DNA of 64,000 nt from Streptomyces sp. AC558_RSS880. Its GTDB lineage: Bacteria > Actinomycetota > Actinomycetes > Streptomycetales > Streptomycetaceae. Below are positions 1 to 8,880 of the stretch, in pieces. The stretch spans positions 248,001 through 312,000 of the forward strand of contig NZ_JAGMUJ010000007.1 of the NCBI RefSeq assembly GCF_019049255.1, written 5' to 3'. A program made the position numbers and the translations under genes. Positions within the stretch are counted from its first letter, which is position 1. Each line of letters begins with the position of its first letter. Under the pieces are notes generated by a model. It saw nothing but the letters and a program-made list of their open reading frames with translations. It had not been told where the DNA came from and made no database searches.

Positions 1-354
1 GGCGCCGCCGCCCGGATACACCTCCTTGGCCACGTGCGTGCCGCCGACCACCGCGAAGTTCACGCCGTCGCGCAGGGCGTCGATCGCGGCGGCCGTCGCG
101 TCGCGGGCGTTGCGCATCTTGGCCGGCGGGTAGTCCATCGAACCCGAGCAGTCGACCATGAGGACCACGGCCGCCGACGGCCCCTCACCGGGCGGGTAGA
201 GGTGGGGTGCCGCCACCGCGCTGCCGATGGTGCCGCCGCCGGTCGCGGTCACCGTGACGATGGCGTTGACCTCGCGGCCGCCCTCCGGCAGGTACTCGTT
301 CTGGTACACGTCCACCGAGAACTGCGGCACGTTCGATTTCGAGAAATTGGCCAT
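1..354 (-). CDS. vWA-domain protein, 3' end beyond the window
   Basis: Only the first 118 residues are visible; the gene runs off the left edge. An N-terminal beta-rich stretch (residues 1-60) leads into a von Willebrand A core with the MIDAS start DCSGS at about residues 68-72, so metal-dependent binding of a protein partner is likely. There is no signal peptide, so it is probably cytoplasmic. It lies 111 bp downstream of the PP2C gene on the same strand and appears to close the pknG signalling cluster. The start ATG is followed by MANFSKSNVP. The full length and any extra domains cannot be judged here. Confidence 0.85.
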   Translation of the reverse strand, partial: MANFSKSNVPQFSVDVYQNEYLPEGGREVNAIVTVTATGGGTIGSAVAAPHLYPPGEGPSAAVVLMVDCSGSMDYPPAKMRNARDATAAAIDALRDGVNFAVVGGTHVAKEVYPGGGA

Positions 355-405
355 GCCTGTTCGCTCCCCCTTGGCTGCCCCGACGGCGCGGGGCGACGAC
401 GGCTG

Positions 406-429
406 ACGGACCGGTCCCCTCCGGTCCGT
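406..429. terminator. hairpin between PP2C and vWA genes
   Basis: Nine-bp perfect stem (ACGGACCGG / CCGGTCCGT) with a 6-nt loop in the 111-bp gap. It may reduce read-through from the phosphatase gene into the vWA gene. No T-tract, as is usual in Streptomyces. Confidence 0.5.
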
Positions 430-465
430 TGAGGCTTCCCCGTGCGAGGCGTCCCGTAAGCGGCC

Positions 466-2175
466 TCAGGCCGATCCTGCCCCCTGCGGGACGGCCGGGA
501 ACGGCACGAGGGCCACTGTTACGTTGTCGTGGCCCCCGCCGTCGAGGGCGTGGCCGACCAGAACCCGGGCGGCGTGCAGCGGCCGTACGGCCGCGTCCGC
601 GGGCACGGCCCCGGCCATCTCGTCGGCCGACTCCGCGTAGTTCCACAGGCCGTCCGTGCAGACCACGACCACACCGGGCCGGTCCGGCTTGAACGAGGCG
701 GTGTGCGGCTCCAGTTCGTACGCGTCGGCGCCGAGCCAGCCGGTGATCGCGTGCGCGCGCTGGTCGGCGTACGCCTCGGCCTCGCCCATCAGGCCCGCGG
801 CGACCATCTGCGCGGCCCACGAGTCGTCCTCGGTGAGCCGGGCCGCCGGGGCGGAGCGGTCGACCGGCACCCAGTAGGCGCGGCTGTCGCCGACCCAGCC
901 GACGACCAGCAGACCGGCCGTCACCACGGCGCCGACGATGGTGCACGCCGGGGCGTTCTGGTGCGGGGCGTGCTCACGGGCCCCCGCGGGCTCGTCGGCC
1001 AGCGCGTTGACCGCGTCGGCGGCGGCGACGATCGCGTCGTGCATCGCCGTCTGCGGGTGCGTGCCGCGCGGCAGGGCCGCGAGCAGGGACTCGTTCGCCG
1101 CGCGGGAGGCGGCGAGTGACGCCTCGTCGGGGCGGGTGGCGGAGGAGACGCCGTCGCAGACGATCGCCACGGAGGCGGGGGAGCCGTCGGGCAGCGCCGT
1201 GGTGCTCACGGCGAAGGCGTCCTCGTTGCGGTGGTGGCGCAGGCCGCGGTCGCTGACCGCGGCCACGGGGCCGCATTCCTGTTCCATGTGGTCCCGTTCG
1301 CGTGGCTGGGCGTGACCGCAGTTCTCGCAGTAGCCGTCGTCGTCGACCCGGCCCGCACGGCAGGCCACGCACACCGCGGCACCACCGGCGGCCGGAGCCT
1401 GCCCGGCCGCCGCCCCCTGCTCGGCCGCCACCCGCGGGTCCGGAGCCTGGAGCGGGTACTCGTCGGGCTGCGCGGCCGATCGGCCGGCGGCGGCCCGCTC
1501 CTCCGACTGCGCACGCCGGTCGAAGCGCACCCCGGACGACGGCACGGGGGGTTCCGCAGGCGGAGGCGCCGGTACGGCACCCGTCAACGCCGGTGACACG
1601 GGGGTGCCTTCGACGTGGGACGGGGGTACGGGCGTCACCTGCGCCGGGGACGGCGACACAGGGGCACCCTGGGCCGACGGCGGTACGGGAGTGCCCGGGA
1701 CGGTGGACGGCGGCACTTGGGCGTCGGGCGCCGGGGGCGGAGCCACGGGGGTGCCCTGGTCCGGATACGGAGCCTCGGGGGTGTCCGGGACGGTGGACGG
1801 CGGCATCTGGGCGCCGGGCACCGGAGGCGGCGGTACGGGCGCCCCCTGGACCGGTGCTCCATGGCCGGCCGACGTGCCGGGCAGGGGGGTGCCGGGCGGG
1901 TCGGCCGGGCGGTGGGCCGGTGGGGCGGCGGGGCCGTCCGGGGTGGGCCAGGCCGGTGCGGCGGGCGGGGCCGACGGCGGCCGGGGCAGGCCCCGCTCCG
2001 CCGGGGCCTGCGACGGCACCGCGCCGTTCATGGCGATCGTCGGCTCGTTCCGCGGTCGTGCGGGGACCGCGGACAGGTCGTATCCGCACGCACCGCAGAA
2101 ACGGTCACCCGACTCGAGGGGCTCCTCGCAGCTCGGGCACTTCGACAGAGCGGCCTGCTGAGGCATCTGCGACAT
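466..2175 (-). CDS. PP2C-type Ser/Thr phosphatase with zinc ribbons
   Basis: A 569-residue protein. Residues 13-30 form a zinc ribbon (CPSC...CGAC). A long Pro/Ala/Val-rich linker with repeated PPS/GTPV units covers about 40-230, and a second ribbon (CVAC...CENC) lies near 266-285. The PP2C catalytic domain fills about 300-560: RNEDAF (metal motif), CDGVSS in place of the usual DGMGG, VGDSRAY, CTDGLW and GHDNVT, so the metal ligands are present. It probably dephosphorylates targets of the adjacent PknG-like kinase (inference from context). The pknG stop is 3 nt upstream of this ATG; a TTG immediately before is an alternative start. No membrane segment is visible, so it is cytoplasmic. Confidence 0.9.
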   Translation of the reverse strand: MSQMPQQAALSKCPSCEEPLESGDRFCGACGYDLSAVPARPRNEPTIAMNGAVPSQAPAERGLPRPPSAPPAAPAWPTPDGPAAPPAHRPADPPGTPLPGTSAGHGAPVQGAPVPPPPVPGAQMPPSTVPDTPEAPYPDQGTPVAPPPAPDAQVPPSTVPGTPVPPSAQGAPVSPSPAQVTPVPPSHVEGTPVSPALTGAVPAPPPAEPPVPSSGVRFDRRAQSEERAAAGRSAAQPDEYPLQAPDPRVAAEQGAAAGQAPAAGGAAVCVACRAGRVDDDGYCENCGHAQPRERDHMEQECGPVAAVSDRGLRHHRNEDAFAVSTTALPDGSPASVAIVCDGVSSATRPDEASLAASRAANESLLAALPRGTHPQTAMHDAIVAAADAVNALADEPAGAREHAPHQNAPACTIVGAVVTAGLLVVGWVGDSRAYWVPVDRSAPAARLTEDDSWAAQMVAAGLMGEAEAYADQRAHAITGWLGADAYELEPHTASFKPDRPGVVVVCTDGLWNYAESADEMAGAVPADAAVRPLHAARVLVGHALDGGGHDNVTVALVPFPAVPQGAGSA

Positions 2176-2178
2176 CAA

Positions 2179-4701
2179 CTACACCCACGTCCGGGGGCGG
2201 TAACGATTGGCACGTTCCACCAGGTCGATCCTCTCCTCGCCGCTGCGCGCCAGCCGGGCCAGCGTGCGGTACGAACGCTCCAGGCCGAAACGGAGGCCCC
2301 GCTCGTCCAGACCGCTGCCGAGCAGCGTCCGCCCCCCGGCGGCGGGAGGAGCGGAACCCTGGCCCCCGGAGAGTACCCAGTCCAGCCCGCAGCCGAGGAC
2401 TTCGGCCGACAACAGCTCGCGCCGCGCCGGGTCCAGACCGTACGCCTCCAGGGCCTCGACCTGCCCGGCGGCGGCGGTCAGGTCGTCCAGGAACGGTACG
2501 TCACCGGCGGTGACCGCACGCCCGCGCAGCCGCGCCCGGACGGACGCCACCCGCGCGGCCGTGTAGTGGATGGAGGACTCCGGCACCGACACCAGCGTCC
2601 GTACGGCGCCTCCGCGGTCCCCGGCCGCCAACTGCACCCGGGCCAGCCCGAACGCGGCGCTCACATGGCTCGGGTCGGTCGACCACACCAGGCGGTAGTA
2701 CTCGGCGGCGTTGTCCAGCTGGCCCAGCACCTCCGCGCACACGCCGAGCGCCAGCTTCGGCGCGATCTCGCCGGGGAACGCGTCGTAGACCGCGTCGAAG
2801 GCGAGCGCGGCGCCCTCGTGGTCGCCGGTGACGAGCGCGGCCACCCCCCGGTACCAGACCACCCGCCAGTCGTCGGGGTCCCGCTCCTCCAGCGTGCCCA
2901 GCACCGCCAGCGCGGTGGACCACTCGCCGGTCTCCAACCGGGCGCGGACCTCGCGCAGCCGGGTCTCCGCCGACGGGGCGGGCGCGGCGGCGAGCGCGTT
3001 GATCAGCTCGCCGGGCGCGGACGCCAGCAGACCCGCGAGGAAACCGGCGTTGGGGTCGGCGGGGTGCACGTGCGGCACGGGCAGGGCGAGCGCGGCGGCG
3101 GCGCAGTCGACGGGCTTGACGAGGACGGAGGTGCCGGCGGCGGACGGGAGCGCCCGGGGCGCCCCCTTGCGGGGGCGGCCCGGGCGGGTGCCGAGGCGGG
3201 AGACGTCCCCGTTCAGCGCGGGGAACAACTCCGTGTCCGTCACCCGCAGTTCCGGGCCGAAGAGCGTGGACAGCGCGGGGCGGGCGCGGCCCGACTGCAG
3301 GGAGACCACCTCGCGCAGCACGCCCGTCAGCTGCTCGGTCATCTCCTGCGCGGAGGCGAACCGGCGGGCCGGGTCCGGGTCGGTGGCGCGGACCAGGAAG
3401 CGGTAGAAGGACTCGTACCGCCGGAAGACCTCGATGCCGTCCGGGTCGGGCAGTGAGTCCACGTAGACGTTCGTGTAACCCTGGAAGTCGAACGTGAGGA
3501 CGGCGAGCGTACGGGCCACCGTGTACAGGTCCGACGCCACCGAAGGACCGACGTCGGCGACCTCGGGCGCCTGGTAGCCGACCGTGCCGTAGATGGCCGA
3601 CTCCTCGTCGTCCATCCGGCGCACCGCGCCCATGTCGATCAGCTTCAGCTGGTCCTCGGTCTGGATCGCGTTGTCGACCTTGAAGTCGCAGTACAGCAGG
3701 TTCCGGCTGTGCAGGTGGCCGAGCGCCTCCAGGGCCTCGATGCCGTACGCGCACGCCTGCTCCACCGGCAGCGGATCGCGCCTTCCCTCCGGCGTGCGAC
3801 GGCCGTTGGCGATCTCCTTCAGCGACTTGCCGCCCAGGTACTCCATGACGATGTAGCCGTCGAGGGAGCCGGTGCGCTGGTCGAGGTGCTCCACGAAGTT
3901 GTAGATCCGCACGATGTTGGCGTGCTCGATCTCCGCGAGGAAGCGCCGCTCGGAGATCGCCGCCGCCATCGCGTCCTGGTCACCCGTGTCCAGCAAGCCC
4001 TTCAGCACCACCCAGCGGTCCGAGACCGCCCGGTCCACGGCGAGGTAGATCCAGCCCAGACCGCCGTGCGCCAGACAGCCGACCACCTCGTACTGGCCGT
4101 GCACGACGTCGCCGCCCCGCAGCTTCGGGACGAACGAGTACGGGTGGCCGCACTTGGTGCAGAAGCCCTCCGTGCGCCCCGGCCGGCCGCTGCGGGCCCG
4201 GCCCACCGGCGCCCCGCAGTCCGAGCGCGAGCAGAACCGCTTCCGCTCGGGCACCTCGGGGTTCTCCAGCACCATCGCGCGCGGATCGGGGCGCGGGATC
4301 GGCGGCACCTCGACCAGACCGGCACCGAGGCGGCCCCGGCCGGACGAGCCGGCGCCCGCGCCGGAACTGCGCACCGACACCGAACGGCCCGTGGCCCGGC
4401 CCGACAGCGAGCGGGAGAGCCGCCCGGAGACCGAACGGCGGGACTTCGACGACTGGGACGAGGTACGGGAACTGCGGCCGCTGCGTCCGCTGGAGCGTCC
4501 GCTGCCCGCCGAGCCGCGCGAGTCGCGGCCGCCCACCGTGATGCCGGTCGGGGCCGAGCCGACCATGCCGGTCGGCGACACCACCGGGGCGAGGCCGCAG
4601 GTGTCGCAGTACAGCTCGCCGCCGCCGACGTCCTCGTACGCGCCGCCGCAGTCGGGGCGCTGGCACCCGGTCCCGGGTGTCCGGTTCTCCGGTTCGCTCA
4701 T
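2179..4701 (-). CDS. pknG: PknG-like serine/threonine protein kinase with TPR domain
   Basis: An 840-residue protein. An N-terminal zinc ribbon and a Ser/Arg-rich linker precede a second metal-binding motif (FCSRSDC...CTKC, about 157-185), then the kinase from about 199. PknG hallmarks are the loop AHGGLGWIYLA, catalytic Lys in VVLKGLL (about 231), YCDFKVDN replacing HRDxKxxN (about 338), IDMG for DFG and GYQAPE. The C-terminal third is TPR-like helices (about 600-800). In mycobacteria PknG phosphorylates GarA/OdhI to control 2-oxoglutarate flux; the target here is not visible. The start ATG has the strong site GAGGGGGAGG; the longer upstream open frame has no such site. It lies 22 bp after the coiled-coil gene. 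Confidence 0.93.
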   Translation of the reverse strand: MSEPENRTPGTGCQRPDCGGAYEDVGGGELYCDTCGLAPVVSPTGMVGSAPTGITVGGRDSRGSAGSGRSSGRSGRSSRTSSQSSKSRRSVSGRLSRSLSGRATGRSVSVRSSGAGAGSSGRGRLGAGLVEVPPIPRPDPRAMVLENPEVPERKRFCSRSDCGAPVGRARSGRPGRTEGFCTKCGHPYSFVPKLRGGDVVHGQYEVVGCLAHGGLGWIYLAVDRAVSDRWVVLKGLLDTGDQDAMAAAISERRFLAEIEHANIVRIYNFVEHLDQRTGSLDGYIVMEYLGGKSLKEIANGRRTPEGRRDPLPVEQACAYGIEALEALGHLHSRNLLYCDFKVDNAIQTEDQLKLIDMGAVRRMDDEESAIYGTVGYQAPEVADVGPSVASDLYTVARTLAVLTFDFQGYTNVYVDSLPDPDGIEVFRRYESFYRFLVRATDPDPARRFASAQEMTEQLTGVLREVVSLQSGRARPALSTLFGPELRVTDTELFPALNGDVSRLGTRPGRPRKGAPRALPSAAGTSVLVKPVDCAAAALALPVPHVHPADPNAGFLAGLLASAPGELINALAAAPAPSAETRLREVRARLETGEWSTALAVLGTLEERDPDDWRVVWYRGVAALVTGDHEGAALAFDAVYDAFPGEIAPKLALGVCAEVLGQLDNAAEYYRLVWSTDPSHVSAAFGLARVQLAAGDRGGAVRTLVSVPESSIHYTAARVASVRARLRGRAVTAGDVPFLDDLTAAAGQVEALEAYGLDPARRELLSAEVLGCGLDWVLSGGQGSAPPAAGGRTLLGSGLDERGLRFGLERSYRTLARLARSGEERIDLVERANRYRPRTWV

Positions 4702-4723
4702 GGCGCGGCCTCCCCCTCGTCGC

Positions 4724-6058
4724 TCATGCGCCGGGCCCCCTCCGGTCGTCGGGCACGCCCTGGTCCGGCACCCGCGGCGCCGTGCCGAGGACTTCCGCGG
4801 CGGCCTGCTGGTAGCGCAGCACCGCCCGGTCGGCGGCGCGCAGATCGCAGGGCGCGCTCCACAGCATCCGGCGCGCCTTCTCGTACCGCTCCACCAGGAC
4901 GGGATCCTCCGCCAGGCCGTGCCGGGCCACCTTCGCCTTGTACGCGTCCAGCCGGCCGCGCAGCTCGGCACGGACCGCCAGCGGTGCCGTCACCGCGGTC
5001 AACGACTCGCGGGCGCGCAGCAGTTCGTCCTCCGCCTTCTGCTCGAGGGACTCCAGGAGCGGGGACAGGCGGTGCCACTGGGCGTGTCTGCGGTACTCCG
5101 CGGCCGTCGACAGCTGCTCCTGCAGCACGGTCGGCGGTCCGCTGACCACCGGCACCTCCGTCGCGGCGATCTTCGCCAGCACCTCGCCGCGTGCGGTGCG
5201 GGCCTCGGCGAGGGTGCGGTCGGCACGGGACAGCACGTCCCGCAGCCTGACGATGCGTTTCTCCGCGTCCTGGCGGACCGTCAGCACCGCGTCGATCTCC
5301 CGGCGCACGTCCTCCAGCGCGCGCGCCTCACGGTCGTAGACCGTGGTGTCGGGCCGTCCGCCGCCGGGCGCCGAACTGCCCTCCGCGCGCTTCCAGTACG
5401 CCAGCGGGTCGGACACCACCTGCTCGCGCAGCTTCGTCAGCGTGCGGGTGATCCGCTCCAGGTCGTCGCCCGCCGGATGCTCGCCCGGGCGCACGCCGAC
5501 CGAGTGCGCGAGCCGGCTGGTGCGCTGGAGCTCGGCGGCGAGCAGATCGATCCGGGCGGGCAGCGCGGACCACACCGCGTCGGCGGCGACGACCATGTCC
5601 AGCGAGGTCGCGTACAGCTCGTTCATGCGGTCGACGAGGGTGGCCAGCGAGTAGCGTTCGCTGAGTTTCCCGGGGGCGGCGTGGAGCGTCGGCGCGTTGG
5701 CGGTCGCCGCCGCACTGCCGGCCACGGTCACCGAGTCGCCGCGCAGCAGCTCCGTCAGCTCCACCAGGTCCTCACGGCTGGACCAGCGGCGGCGGGACCG
5801 GATGTCCCGGGCCGTGCGCAGCGCGTCCGTGTACGCGTCGAAGTACGTCCACAACAGCGCGATCGACGCCTCGGTGGCCGTCCAGCGCTCCTCGGTGATG
5901 CCGGTGAGCCGCGCGCCCTCCAGGAGTCTTCGGCCCGCGTGGTCCTGCAGGGCGAGGAGCGAGGTCTCGATCGCCTCGTGCTCCGCGCCGAGCCGCGCCA
6001 GCGCACGGTCCACCTCGTCCCGGTCCATCACCGGCCCGGTGGGATCCGTGTCGGCCAT
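4724..6058 (-). CDS. coiled-coil protein of unknown function in the glnXH-pknG cluster
   Basis: A 444-residue soluble, highly charged helical protein without signal peptide, membrane segment or recognised enzyme motif. Heptad-like Leu/Arg/Glu stretches run through about 10-110 and 235-400 (for example LEDVRREIDAVLTVRQDAEK). It sits between glnH and pknG, 63 bp after the former and 22 bp before the latter, all on one strand, so it is probably made together with the kinase. The mycobacterial glnX-glnH-pknG locus has no gene here, as far as I know. A scaffold or adaptor for PknG or the phosphatase is a reasonable guess, but nothing in the sequence proves it. Confidence 0.8.
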   Translation of the reverse strand: MADTDPTGPVMDRDEVDRALARLGAEHEAIETSLLALQDHAGRRLLEGARLTGITEERWTATEASIALLWTYFDAYTDALRTARDIRSRRRWSSREDLVELTELLRGDSVTVAGSAAATANAPTLHAAPGKLSERYSLATLVDRMNELYATSLDMVVAADAVWSALPARIDLLAAELQRTSRLAHSVGVRPGEHPAGDDLERITRTLTKLREQVVSDPLAYWKRAEGSSAPGGGRPDTTVYDREARALEDVRREIDAVLTVRQDAEKRIVRLRDVLSRADRTLAEARTARGEVLAKIAATEVPVVSGPPTVLQEQLSTAAEYRRHAQWHRLSPLLESLEQKAEDELLRARESLTAVTAPLAVRAELRGRLDAYKAKVARHGLAEDPVLVERYEKARRMLWSAPCDLRAADRAVLRYQQAAAEVLGTAPRVPDQGVPDDRRGPGA

Positions 6059-6121
6059 CGATCACCTCTCGCTGGGGGGTTGTTGACGGTTGGGGTGTGT
6101 CCGGCCGGGGCCGGTCCGGGG

Positions 6122-7171
6122 TCAGCTCTCGCGCAGGTACTCCGGGGTCGGGGGCCTCGACTCGGAGGAGTCGGCGCCCAGCGTGGCCGAGAGCCACTCG
6201 GTGTACGCGTCCTGCCAGCCGTCCGTGGCGTCCTCGCGGAAGTCCACCAGGATCCGGTTGACCCGGCGGACCAGGTCGTCCGCGTCCTTCTTCATCGCCA
6301 CGCCGTAGTACTCGGTCGTGAAGGCCTCGCCCTTGAGCTGGACCGTCGGGTCCTGCGCGGCCTGGCTGGCCGCGAGCGCGCCGTCGGTGACCACGGCGTC
6401 GACCTCGCCGAGCTGCAGCCGCACCAGGCAGTCCAGCTGGTTGGGGACGGTGGTGCGGATGTCGGTGGACGCCGGCAGCCTGCCCGCCTCCTTGTCCGCC
6501 TCCAGCTTCGTGTACGCGGTCGAGCCCGTCGCCGTGCAGATCTTCCGGCCCGCGAGCGTCTCGTCGTATCCCTGGACCGGTGAGGACTTCGGGGCCAGGA
6601 CCTGCTGGCCCGTCCTGAAGTACGGCGCGGAGAACGCCACGTCCTCGATGCGGTCGCAGTTGATCGTCATCGTGCGGACGACCATGTCGACCCGGCCGTC
6701 CTTGATCGCGGGGATGCGCTGGTCGGTCGGGATCGCCTTGAACTGGACCGCGTCGCGGTCGCCGAGTATGTCCTCGGCGATGCGGTGCACCAGGTCGATG
6801 TCGAATCCCTCGAGGGTGCCGCCCTCCCCGCTGTTGGGGTCGCGGTAGCCCCAGCGGTAGCTGTTCTGGTCGACTCCCACGATCAGCTTGCGCTTCTCGC
6901 CCCGGCGGTTCTTGATCTCCTCGATGGTGGGGCCGTCGGCGTCGGAGGGGGAGAGGGTCTGCTTCTCCGGGTCCGCGCAGTCCTCGTCCGCCTGGGCCCG
7001 CGCGGTGTGGGACACGGTCTGGCCGGTGGTCTTCGCGGGAGCGGCGGCCGGAGCGCCGACGCAGGCCAGTGCCAGCGCGAAGAGCAGTGTCAGGGCGCAG
7101 GCGGTCGCCATCGCGCCCACTCCGCCCCAGCCCTTCAGGCGGGCCCGCAGGTGTCGTGTGATCATCGTCAT
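6122..7171 (-). CDS. glnH: GlnH-like lipoprotein, amino-acid-binding protein
   Basis: A 349-residue lipoprotein. The N-terminus has basic residues, a hydrophobic stretch and the lipobox LALAC (Cys37), so it is anchored outside the membrane. The periplasmic-binding fold starts near residue 90 (KLIVGVDQNSYRWGYRDP) and includes LEGFDIDLVHRIAE and the DMVVRTMTI segment typical of family 3 glutamate/glutamine binding proteins. No ABC permease lies nearby; the membrane partner is the GlnX-like protein 29 bp upstream. In mycobacteria GlnH senses Asp/Glu and signals through GlnX to PknG. The ATG is preceded by GAAGGGGG; an in-frame upstream extension lacks a ribosome site and would bury the lipobox. 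Confidence 0.88.
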   Translation of the reverse strand: MTMITRHLRARLKGWGGVGAMATACALTLLFALALACVGAPAAAPAKTTGQTVSHTARAQADEDCADPEKQTLSPSDADGPTIEEIKNRRGEKRKLIVGVDQNSYRWGYRDPNSGEGGTLEGFDIDLVHRIAEDILGDRDAVQFKAIPTDQRIPAIKDGRVDMVVRTMTINCDRIEDVAFSAPYFRTGQQVLAPKSSPVQGYDETLAGRKICTATGSTAYTKLEADKEAGRLPASTDIRTTVPNQLDCLVRLQLGEVDAVVTDGALAASQAAQDPTVQLKGEAFTTEYYGVAMKKDADDLVRRVNRILVDFREDATDGWQDAYTEWLSATLGADSSESRPPTPEYLRES

Positions 7172-7200
7172 GGCCCCCTTCGGCTCCTTCACGCGCCCGT

Positions 7201-8646
7201 TCACCGGTACTCCGACAGCCTGCGGCCGATGCCCAGCACCGCGCCGGCCGCGCCCAGCACGGCGAGCACGGCCGCGCCGGCCGGCAGGCCCGTCAGCGCG
7301 TCCCGGCCGTCGCCGGCCGCCTGCTCGAACTCGTTCTCCTCGTGCGCGAGCGCCGCGGCCAGGTTCTTGTCGACGCTGTCGAAGCACTCGCCGGTCGCGC
7401 CCTTCGCGCCGATCACCATGTCCAGCGCCTGCTGGTAGTTGCCGTTCTCGTCCTGCTCACGGGCGGCCGCGTGGCGCTTCTTCCACTCCGTCATGTTGCC
7501 CACCGCCGCGGAGACCGGCTTCGTGCCGCTGTCGTCGTCCGCGAGGCGCTCCGCCCGGGCCAGGCCCTTGCCGAGGGTGTCCATGTCGCGGCCGAAGTCG
7601 TGGTCGTAGGCGTCGAACGTCTCGTCGCCGATCTTCGTCGTCTCGGCGCCGCGGGCCACCAGGGTCAGGTTCTCGTTGCCCCTCGCCTTCAGGGAGGCGA
7701 TACGGGCGTCGTGCAGCACGTTGAGCGAGCGGACGCCGTGGTCGTAGGAGTCGTTCAGGCCCGAGCGGGCGAGGGTGTGGCCGACCGTCAGCCAGAGGAG
7801 GACGACGGTGGCCGCCGTCGTCGCCGCCACCAGGCCGTGGTTGAGGACCCGGTTGGTGCGCAGGTAGGTGCGGCGCATGGCCCAGGCGAGGGCGGCCAGG
7901 GCGAGGACGCCGAGGGCGATGGCGGGCCAGGGGTAGGGGGTCGCGTCCGCGTAGTCGTCGCGGAGGCGCTGGTTCTCCTTGGTGTAGAGGTCCTCCGCCG
8001 CCGGGAGCATCTCCTCCTGCATCTTCTCGTTCGCGTACCGCAGGTAGGCGCCGCCCACGGGGAAGCCCTGGCGGTTGTAGGTGCGGGCGCGTTCGACCAG
8101 GCCCTTGTACTCGGGGAGCAGGCGGTTGAGCTTGGTGATGGTCTCCGCGGAGGGGGAGCCGGGGTCCGAGTTGGCCGCGGCGTTGACGAGCTTCGCGGCG
8201 GCGGTGCGGATGTCCTTCTCGTAGCGGTCCCTGGAGGCGGCGGTCTCCTGACCGCCGGCCAGGAAGCCGCTGGACGCCGCGGTGTTGGCGTCGGCGAGGG
8301 AGCGGTAGATGTCGGCGGCGTCCGAGCTGAGGGGCTGGCTGCTGGTGAGGACGTCGTCGGCGGCCGCAGCCCGGTCGGTCATCTGCCAGGCGGTCACCGC
8401 GCCGAAGGCGACGACGAGGGCGGCGAGGACCGCGCCGATGATGCGGAGGCGACCGGGTTCGGTGGTGGCGGCCTTGCGGAGGCGGTCGACGCCCTCGGCG
8501 AAGGCGGTGCGGCGGGCCTGCGGCGGTGGCGCGGCGGGGACGGGGACGGGGACGGCGGCGGGGGTGGGCTGGGGCGGCACCGCCGGCAGCGTGGGCACGG
8601 GCGTGCCGGTGCCGGGTGGCGCCGCGCCGTTCGGCGTGTGTGTCAT
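7201..8646 (-). CDS. glnX: GlnX-like four-helix membrane sensor protein
   Basis: A 481-residue membrane protein with a Pro-rich cytoplasmic head (1-45) and four hydrophobic helices at about 68-87, 240-257, 270-290 and 455-475. The two large helical loops (about 90-235 and 292-450) would be extracellular sensor-like domains. This topology and the position just before glnH match mycobacterial GlnX, which passes the GlnH signal to PknG. It is the first gene of the run, so the promoter should lie in 8647-8830. The ATG with GGGGGAGG in front was preferred over an upstream ATG without a ribosome site. Confidence 0.82.
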   Translation of the reverse strand: MTHTPNGAAPPGTGTPVPTLPAVPPQPTPAAVPVPVPAAPPPQARRTAFAEGVDRLRKAATTEPGRLRIIGAVLAALVVAFGAVTAWQMTDRAAAADDVLTSSQPLSSDAADIYRSLADANTAASSGFLAGGQETAASRDRYEKDIRTAAAKLVNAAANSDPGSPSAETITKLNRLLPEYKGLVERARTYNRQGFPVGGAYLRYANEKMQEEMLPAAEDLYTKENQRLRDDYADATPYPWPAIALGVLALAALAWAMRRTYLRTNRVLNHGLVAATTAATVVLLWLTVGHTLARSGLNDSYDHGVRSLNVLHDARIASLKARGNENLTLVARGAETTKIGDETFDAYDHDFGRDMDTLGKGLARAERLADDDSGTKPVSAAVGNMTEWKKRHAAAREQDENGNYQQALDMVIGAKGATGECFDSVDKNLAAALAHEENEFEQAAGDGRDALTGLPAGAAVLAVLGAAGAVLGIGRRLSEYR

Positions 8647-8832
8647 GTGACCTCCCCCATGGTCATCCCTCGCGGCAAGTATCGCCGCCGCGACTGACAT
8701 ATGCACCGGCCTTGGCGCGATCTTGATTCGATCGCGGTGCGATTGCCGGAAATTCCGCCCCCACCCTGCCCACGAACACGCCCGGGAAATCAGTTCGGTT
8801 CCCGCGCGGGGAGCGTCGGGAGCGGTACGGGA
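8647..8832. other. leader and promoter region of the glnX-glnH-pknG run
   Basis: This gap holds no convincing gene. It should contain the promoter of the minus-strand signalling run. AT-richer patches lie at 8695-8760 (CATATG and an ATCGAATCAAGATC stretch on the minus strand), but no clear -35/-10 pair can be named. Confidence 0.5.
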
Positions 8833-8868
8833 AAGGGCGGCGCCCGGGGAGTTCCGGGTGCCGCCCTT
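8833..8868. terminator. terminator after the mscS gene
   Basis: A 15-bp stem (AAGGGCGGCGCCCGG / CCGGGTGCCGCCCTT, one mismatch) with a 6-nt loop lies 12 bp after the stop of the channel gene. Confidence 0.75.
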
Positions 8869-8880
8869 CGGGGTCGACGG

